Part shown: piece by piece, positions 58,464-64,000 of the stretch | How positions within the stretch are numbered: position 1 is the first letter of the stretch | How the letters are laid out: every line of letters starts with the position of its first letter | Source: Limnoperna fortunei | Taxonomy: Eukaryota > Mollusca > Bivalvia > Mytilida > Modiolidae | DNA: 64,000 nucleotides | Direction: 5' to 3' | Assembly: GCA_944474755.1 (NCBI GenBank) | Contig: OX104114.1 | Coordinates: 22,591,220 to 22,655,219 of the forward strand | Program-made: the position numbers and the translations under genes | Notes under the pieces: model-generated | What the model saw: only the letters and a program-made list of their open reading frames with translations | Told to the model about the DNA's origin: nothing | The model's database searches: none

Positions 58464-59290
58464 TTATTCTTCTTCTGGTTTCCCCGTAGAGATTTCCGAA
58501 ACTTTTCTCAGAAACCGTAAATGGGATCAATTTGAAACTTGGTAGGATGTTAGACCCTATTGGCTAGATGTGCAATCATCTTTCGGAATTTCCAAGATGG
58601 CCGCCACTTTCAAAATGGCCGCCATTTAAGTTTTCCCGCCAAAATGCAGTTCCCGGAGAACCGCCAGATGGATTTCGATGAAACTTGGTATGTAGGTTCA
58701 GCATAGTGGTCTTGATTTATTTTTGGCAAAAAATCGCGCGCGAACCGGCCGCCATTTTCAAAATGGCCGCCGAATCGCCAAAAATTCAAGTTTGTCGGAT
58801 TTCAACGAAAATGGGTTTTAACAGTAAATTTGGTATGCCGAGTCCAATGGTCAACTCAGAATTTTTATACGACGCGCCATTTTTTGTAAAATGGCCGCCA
58901 AAGTTGCCAAATGGGCAAAAATTCAACATTGTCATAATTCAACGAAAATAGGTTCTAAAAGTAAATTTGGTATGCCGAGTTCAACGGTACACTCAGATTT
59001 TTTATACGACCCGCCATTTTTTTAAAAATGGCCACCAAAGTCGCCAAATCGGCAAAAATTCAACATTGTCGGAACTCAATTAAAATTGGTTCCTAAAGTA
59101 AATTTAGTATGTCGAGTTCAATGGTCAACTCAGAATTTTTATATGACGCGCTATTTTTTGTAAAATGGCCGCCGAAGTTGCCAAATCGGCAAAAAATCAA
59201 CAACGTTGGAATTCAATGAAATTGGGTTCTTAAAGTAAATTTGTTATGGCGAGTTGAATGGTGCAATCAGAATTTTCTTACACTATTTCT
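58464..59290 (+). repeat. 777-bp tandem copy of the repeat body
   Basis: 58464-59172 repeats 57687-58395 almost exactly, at an offset of 777 bp, then diverges where the first copy has its palindromic end. Confidence 0.9.
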
Positions 59291-59576
59291 TCGTTTTCCC
59301 CTTCTTATTATTATTAAGCCCTCTGAATGTTATAAACTTAATTATAACTTGAAAAAGGTTGAAATCCCCTTCATTAAACCAGATATATATTCTCTGTCCC
59401 TAGCACAACATTTATTCGCCAAAGTTGCCGAATCTGCAAAAATTCAGCATCGTTGGCATTCAACGCAATTGGGTCATTAAAGTTGCTTGGTTATTTTTTC
59501 TCTGGTTACAAAGAATATTATCTTAAAATGATAAGAAAATGTTTGCAAAAGACTTTATGGTTCGATGTTGTCATAT

Positions 59577-59990
59577 GGCTCCTTGTAGGAGTTATCTCTC
59601 TTGAAATGTCAAAAAAAGCGATTTTTTGGGGTTTTTTGCCTTTAACTTGAGAACGATAGTAGATGAAGAAAAACTTTTACTTGCTGAAATGCTCAGCTCA
59701 TCAAGCTCTACAAAAGTCTCCATTGGTTTGACTTTGTCAGACTGCTTCTTGTAATAGTTATCTCTCTTGAAAAGTCAAAAATAGCGATTTTGGGTGTTTT
59801 TTGCCTGTAACTTGAGAACGATAGTAGATAGAGAAAAACTTTCAATTGCTGAAATGTTCAGCTCATCAAGCACTACAAAAGTCTTCATTGGGCCGAAGTT
59901 GTCAAACAGCTCCTTGTTGTATAAGCTATTGCTCCTTGATAGCAAAAATTCCAGGTCAGCGATACAGGACCCTTAGGGCCTCTTGTTTCT
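59577..59990 (+). repeat. 185-bp tandem pair with GC hairpin end
   Basis: TAACTTGAGAACGATAGTAG and AAATG-TCAGCTCATCAAGC occur in two units. It ends AGGACCCTTAGGGCCTCTTG, a small hairpin followed by CTTGTTT that I have seen as a repeat end in bivalves. Confidence 0.7.
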
Positions 59991-60300
59991 TGTGTCTGTT
60001 TAATATGAAGCATTGATGGTAGACCATTGATATGTTGTCTGCAGTTACATATTAGCATTTGTCTACATCAATTGCAATAGCATTTCAATGTTCATATGTA
60101 TGCCCCTGGCGTCACGCTCCACTTACTTTATTTTTGTTATTCTCTTTTAGGCAAACGTTCATGTGGGACAGGTGAAACATGTCTGTGTCAACAGAATACC
60201 AGTAAAATTTGAAAATTTACCATTTTTTTTCAATTTTATTAGAATTTGAAATCTAGGTGAATAGCAACCTGTAAAGTCAAATATAAGGTGATTCACAGGC
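59991..60300. other. Short non-coding spacer
   Basis: Nothing recognisable except GGCGTCACGCTCCACTTAC, a word similar to one in the SINE-like elements. Confidence 0.35.
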
Positions 60301-60930
60301 TGCACAGGACTATCAGTAACTTCGTTTGGGAGACTTCACGTTTCGCGAAACGTAAATTTTAATTATTATTTTTTTGGTTTCTCCTTTTTCTAGATCGTGA
60401 ACTTGTCCGACACATTTCTCAGAGACGCCTTAATATTATAAAATAAAACTTGGCAAAATTGTAGATAGACATATTGAGGGGTGCAGTCAATAGTCAGAGT
60501 TTTGATAATGGACGCCACTTGACGACACCAACCCAAAAATCGCAAAATTTTTCCCTTAGTCCGATTTCAACGAAATTTGGTATGGAGGTAGATTTTAGTA
60601 TTTCGAGTGAAACTCTACCTTTTCATTTTTTCCGACATCGCGTTTCAAAATGGCGGCAATAAACGTGTATAATTTTCAACGTTATCCGATCTCGATGAAA
60701 TTTAACGTGCTCCGATTGCACAAAAAATGGTGTGCAGGTAGATTTAAGTGTCCAGAGTGGAACTCCACATTGGGAATATTTTTTCGACCGTGCGTTTCAA
60801 AATGGCAGACAAAACGGTCAAAATTTCAACGTTGTCCGAGTTTAATGAAATTTGATGTGTATGTACGTTTTAATGCCCTGAGTGGAACGCAATACTCTCC
60901 ATGGCGATTAGGGGCATCCTAACACACTAT
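60301..60930 (+). mobile_element. Helitron-like end plus related repeat
   Basis: 60303-60366 repeats the palindromic end at 58392-58456 (TGCACAGGACTATCAGTAAC onward, palindrome 60338-60353). It is followed by a diverged copy of the 57102-57488 repeat with CAAAATGGCGGC and GGCATCCTAACACA. Confidence 0.6.
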
Positions 60931-61055
60931 TTTAAATTTAGTTTGAATGAATGGTGGTTAACGCTATTTTCACCATTTTTTGGCATGGCGCCCAGTTTTT
61001 ATTGGGGAGGAAGCCAGGAGGGAAACACAGACCTCCGGTACGAAAACTGGCAATC
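60931..61055 (-). mobile_element. SINE 3' fragment
   Basis: Reverse-strand 3' body (CCAGTTTTTATTGGGGAGGA, GAAAACTGGCAATC), lacking the tRNA-like half. Confidence 0.75.
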
Positions 61056-61189
61056 TAAGCTTATTTGGCTCTTTTGTCAATACTTTGAACATTGTTACAA
61101 ATTTTGTGTAACACATACTGTATGTAATGTGTAATATTTCATTTAAGCCAGTGAGAAATTGAATAAGGGTGTGGTGGATCATCAAGTTA

Positions 61190-62955
61190 GAAGTTAGAGT
61201 TTGAGTTCATTCTAGAGCTGGATTTCGAGTTAAATTTTGAGTTCGAGTTGAAATTTTACTATACTTCGAGTTGATCATCAGCGTTAACATTCGAGTTAGA
61301 GTTAGAGTTTGAGTTAAACTTCGAGTTAAAAGTCATACAAATATTTAAGAAATAATTCATGAGAGGTATGATGTTGTACTCATTTACACATTGGCTGGCC
61401 TTTAAATTCGATTATTTTTTACCGAGCGATAGCGAATTAGAAAAGATGAATATAAAGGCCCATTTCCATGTGTAAATGAAAGAGTACAGCATTATACCCA
61501 AAACGAATTATTACAAGTCTAATATGTCAAAATCCTGTGTTTTTCGATTCTAGCGGGCCTTATAGGATAAGATTTTTAGCCGCTATTTTCATGATAAAAA
61601 ATATTTGGTTAATAAATCCTTCCATGTTTGCAATGTAAGATAAACAAAATACACTTAAAACAAACATTCGCGAAGTGGAAATATATCTGGTAATTTTTCG
61701 TTTGACATGATAATACCGTCATATTATAGTTAAAGTATTATGTTTAATATGCACTCTTTTTATTATACAGTTAACGGGCGATTTTAAGGGATAAAAGATT
61801 CGTTTGTGTATAAAACTCGGTGAGACGCTGATATGTTATTTTAACAACCTAATTAATGTACACATGTACATGCATAAATATGTATCAAAATATCCTTGTA
61901 GATAAGCAACACTTCCTTTTTGATTGTCACGTCAATACACAAATATGAGAACTATATGTAATCAAATATTTTTTCTATAGTAACTTTATTAATTTTAACC
62001 GTGATAAGATAAAAAGTAAAATACATTCTTTGTCCAAATGAAGAAGGTTTGACTTTTGTATGTAACTTTGTAATGCAGCGAATGGAACTGCGAAGATGAG
62101 TTCCGCATCGGTTAAAACTAACAAATAATATTGTCTATGTGACACCAGTTATAATTTGACTTTATGTAATATTATGAACAGTAATGCTTTGGACCATCAA
62201 TAAAATTGATTTGAATTAATTTGTATCTTTTTTTTTCTTTTAATTTTGTTTTTTTTTCAAGTTATTGTACTATATTTTTATTACAAACAACATTCCAATA
62301 ATCATCAATACAAAGTTCAAACCCAGAGACGATAAGGGAAAAGCAGTCGAGTATTAGAAAGGCCAATGGAGGTCATAGCCCTGCTTCAGTAATCCCTTGA
62401 ACGAAATAGTATACAGTTAACAAAATAGATTCGGTCTATTCTTTACTAAATATAAAAAATAGGAACCTGGTAGCACAAGGTGGGAGGTTATACTCATAAA
62501 TTTCTTCCTTACTTAATTAGGTTCGTTTGGAGTTAGGACCCTAAAAAGTACACAAATGCTCCCCACCCCCCCCCCCCCCGAAAAAAAAAGAACAAACTAA
62601 CTCACAAAAAAACCAAACAGTTATAGCTTACGAAAGACCAAAATTACCACAAAATAGGAAGAATAATCTTAAGCGATCTCTGCTGAAACGCAACTCAATT
62701 GTGCTATGTTTTGTGACAGTTTTTAATTGGATAGAAACACACGAACCAAAAAGACACATTTGTTTGTTTTCTTATCAACTCGAACTCTAATTCTAAACTC
62801 GAAGTTTAACTTGGAGTATCAACTCGAAGTGTGCCTAGAATTCCAACACGAACTCGAAAGTTACATCGAAATCCAACTTTAAAAACTCTCACTCGAAGTT
62901 TAACTCAAACTCGAATTTAATTCGAACTTCAACTCGAACTCTAGCTCGATGAACC
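61190..62955. mobile_element. Fold-back element with TTCGAGTT-rich inverted ends
   Basis: Both ends, about 150-180 bp each (61190-61335 and 62770-62955), are dense in degenerate TTCGAGTT words, in opposite orientations. Longer matches such as ACTTCGAGTTGAT and GTTGGATTTCGA/GCTGGATTTCGA support real inverted repeats. The 1.4-kb centre has no ORF and includes a further hairpin (61368-61490) and a C/A-run at 62567-62588. Fold-back transposons have this kind of end. No target duplication was found. Confidence 0.6.
61368..61490. repeat. Hairpin within the fold-back element
   Basis: GTACTCATTTACACAT and ATGTGTAAATGAAAGAGTAC pair, as do GGCCTTTAA and TATAAAGGCC. Confidence 0.65.
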
Positions 62956-63345
62956 AAGAAAACCCCAGTATTACATATATTGGACACCTACACTGTACAA
63001 TATCTTGTCACTACACATCCTCAAGGTAAAATTGTGGTTTTTTCAAACCTCAACCACCGAGGACCCATTTTATATGTAAAGGCTAAGATGGATTGATAAA
63101 TGTTTAACCGTGTGTTTATAATATTCGATGCAACAAGCAGAATCTCATCATAGGGCAATAATTTTAACATCAAACAGTGTTTATATTTGCATTATAACAG
63201 TTAACAACAATGCCATTTTTTAAGAAAACAGATAACAGCTAATGGTTGAGAAGCGGTTAACAGTTGCCTTATTTTCAAAAATCTGTTAACACACCTGTAA
63301 AAATGCCCCAAACACATTAACACAAAAGATCTTGCCCCCTCATTT
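62956..63345. other. Non-coding spacer
   Basis: The GTTAACA word recurs (AACAGTTAACAAC, GCGGTTAACAG, CTGTTAACAC). Nothing else is recognisable. Confidence 0.35.
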
Positions 63346-63477
63346 AAGAATTGAATGTATTTTTTTAAGATTCATTGACGCATGAAAGCGTTGACCGAAG
63401 TACATTTTCAATGAAGCGACGTATTAGACTTAAAAAATGCATTCAATTCTTATTCCCGTCTCGCATGCGAGACGGGA
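63346..63477. repeat. Hairpin and adjoining 24-bp perfect palindrome
   Basis: AAGAATTGAATG (63346) pairs with CATTCAATTCTT (about 63440-63451) over arms of about 24 bp. Immediately after, 63454-63477 is a perfect palindrome whose half is TCCCGTCTCGCA. Confidence 0.8.
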
Positions 63478-64000
63478 TAAATAATCAAAAGCTAAACAGC
63501 GGAAACCAGTTGTATCTCAAGGATAACAGATAAACAATGCTGTGTCTTGATTGGCTGATAAATCGGGAGATAGTTGCCGATTGGAAAAAAAAATAAGCAG
63601 AGCTAAGTTAGGGATGAAAACCCGGCATAATTACGGGGCGGTAGCAATCATAATAGGCTAAATCGGGAGACAGCTGCCGATTGGCCAACTGTCTTGTCTT
63701 GTTCAGGTAACTATCCTCTGGATAGATATATGTGGTGAACATCATTGCATGTGTATGCATATAATCACAGTTAGAATACGAATAGTTGACGGAGTCAGGT
63801 GAACATTTATGTACAGTGTATATTTGGGTTATAATACAGTTAGGCATCCACATATAAGTTATTTAAATGCAGAGTTATTAAACTCGGTCTACAATTACTA
63901 CTTTATCGTAAAAGCACTAAAAGCAAGAAGCAGCATTATACGTAAAATATCAGGCACTAGTCATAAATGCACTAAAATGTTCAAATATTGTTAATCTAAA
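63478..64000. other. Non-coding window end
   Basis: No gene or element is recognisable. A phrase of about 20 bp (AAATCGGGAGA-AG-TGCCGATTGG) occurs at 63562 and again at 63660. Confidence 0.35.

Noticed and set aside
57908..58951. Duplicated 88-residue ORFs
   Set aside because: They lie in the GGCCGCC-rich repeat body with no protein features. The identity between the two reflects DNA duplication.

Overview
This window looks like nuclear DNA of a mollusc, most likely a bivalve. It is AT-rich and intron-rich, carries tRNA-derived SINEs whose 3' half resembles the bivalve Meta-type SINEs, and is full of GTCTCCCAAACGAAG-type repeats of a kind I associate with bivalve genomes. No database could be searched, so the taxon is an inference. 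There is no bacterial gene organisation.

The genes are three tandem cytochrome P450 copies, all on the minus strand. Copy A (exons 16229-15887, 14936-14418, 6869-6429, 5956-5775) and copy B (26991-26640, 26151-25633, 24394-23954, 20618-20437) can both be spliced into complete open frames, of 494 and 497 codons. Exons 2, 3 and 4 are 519, 441 and 182 bp in both genes and every intron is phase 1. The proteins are microsomal clan-2 (CYP2-like) enzymes with an N-terminal anchor, a PPGP hinge, WxxxR, an I-helix AGTETT-type motif, ExxR, PERF and the heme-cysteine loop [11 protein letters not shown]. Copy C (49212-41267) is a partial duplicate of B. Its exon 1 is intact, exons 2 and 3 carry frameshifts, and the exon with the heme cysteine is absent, so it is a pseudogene.

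Most of the remainder is mobile DNA. Comparing copies B and C dates several insertions relative to the duplication because one copy keeps the empty site: a 791-bp TIR element with an 8-bp target duplication in B intron 3, a 443-bp SINE-like element in B intron 2, a 1120-bp TIR element with a FLYWCH-like ORF in C intron 2, and a 3006-bp element with 73-74-bp TIRs upstream of C. A LINE, itself hit by a SINE, fills C intron 1. A 37-bp satellite with higher-order structure fills B intron 3. A Intron 2 holds a decayed Crypton-type tyrosine recombinase split by a MITE, plus minisatellites and fold-back hairpins.

Region by region: 1-1.8 kb LINE 3' end, then a SINE; 2.1-5.6 kb non-coding with two small elements; 5.7-16.2 kb gene A; 16.2-20.3 kb intergenic with a Tc1 remnant and a hairpin; 20.3-27.0 kb gene B; 27-30.4 kb intergenic; 30.4-34.0 kb a nearly full-length LINE with a PHD finger (plus strand); 34.9-38.7 kb an L1-like LINE (minus strand) with a 30-bp minisatellite inside its endonuclease; 38.8-39.7 kb a Tc1 fragment and SINE; 39.9-49.2 kb pseudogene C; 49.4-56.9 kb the TIR element and a 3.2-kb tandem duplication; 52.9-60.9 kb Helitron-like repeats in head-to-tail order; 61.2-63.0 kb a fold-back element; 63.3-63.5 kb hairpins. 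I found no clearly new biological system. The strongest material is the birth, decay and transposon invasion of a P450 cluster and some unusual repeat architectures.
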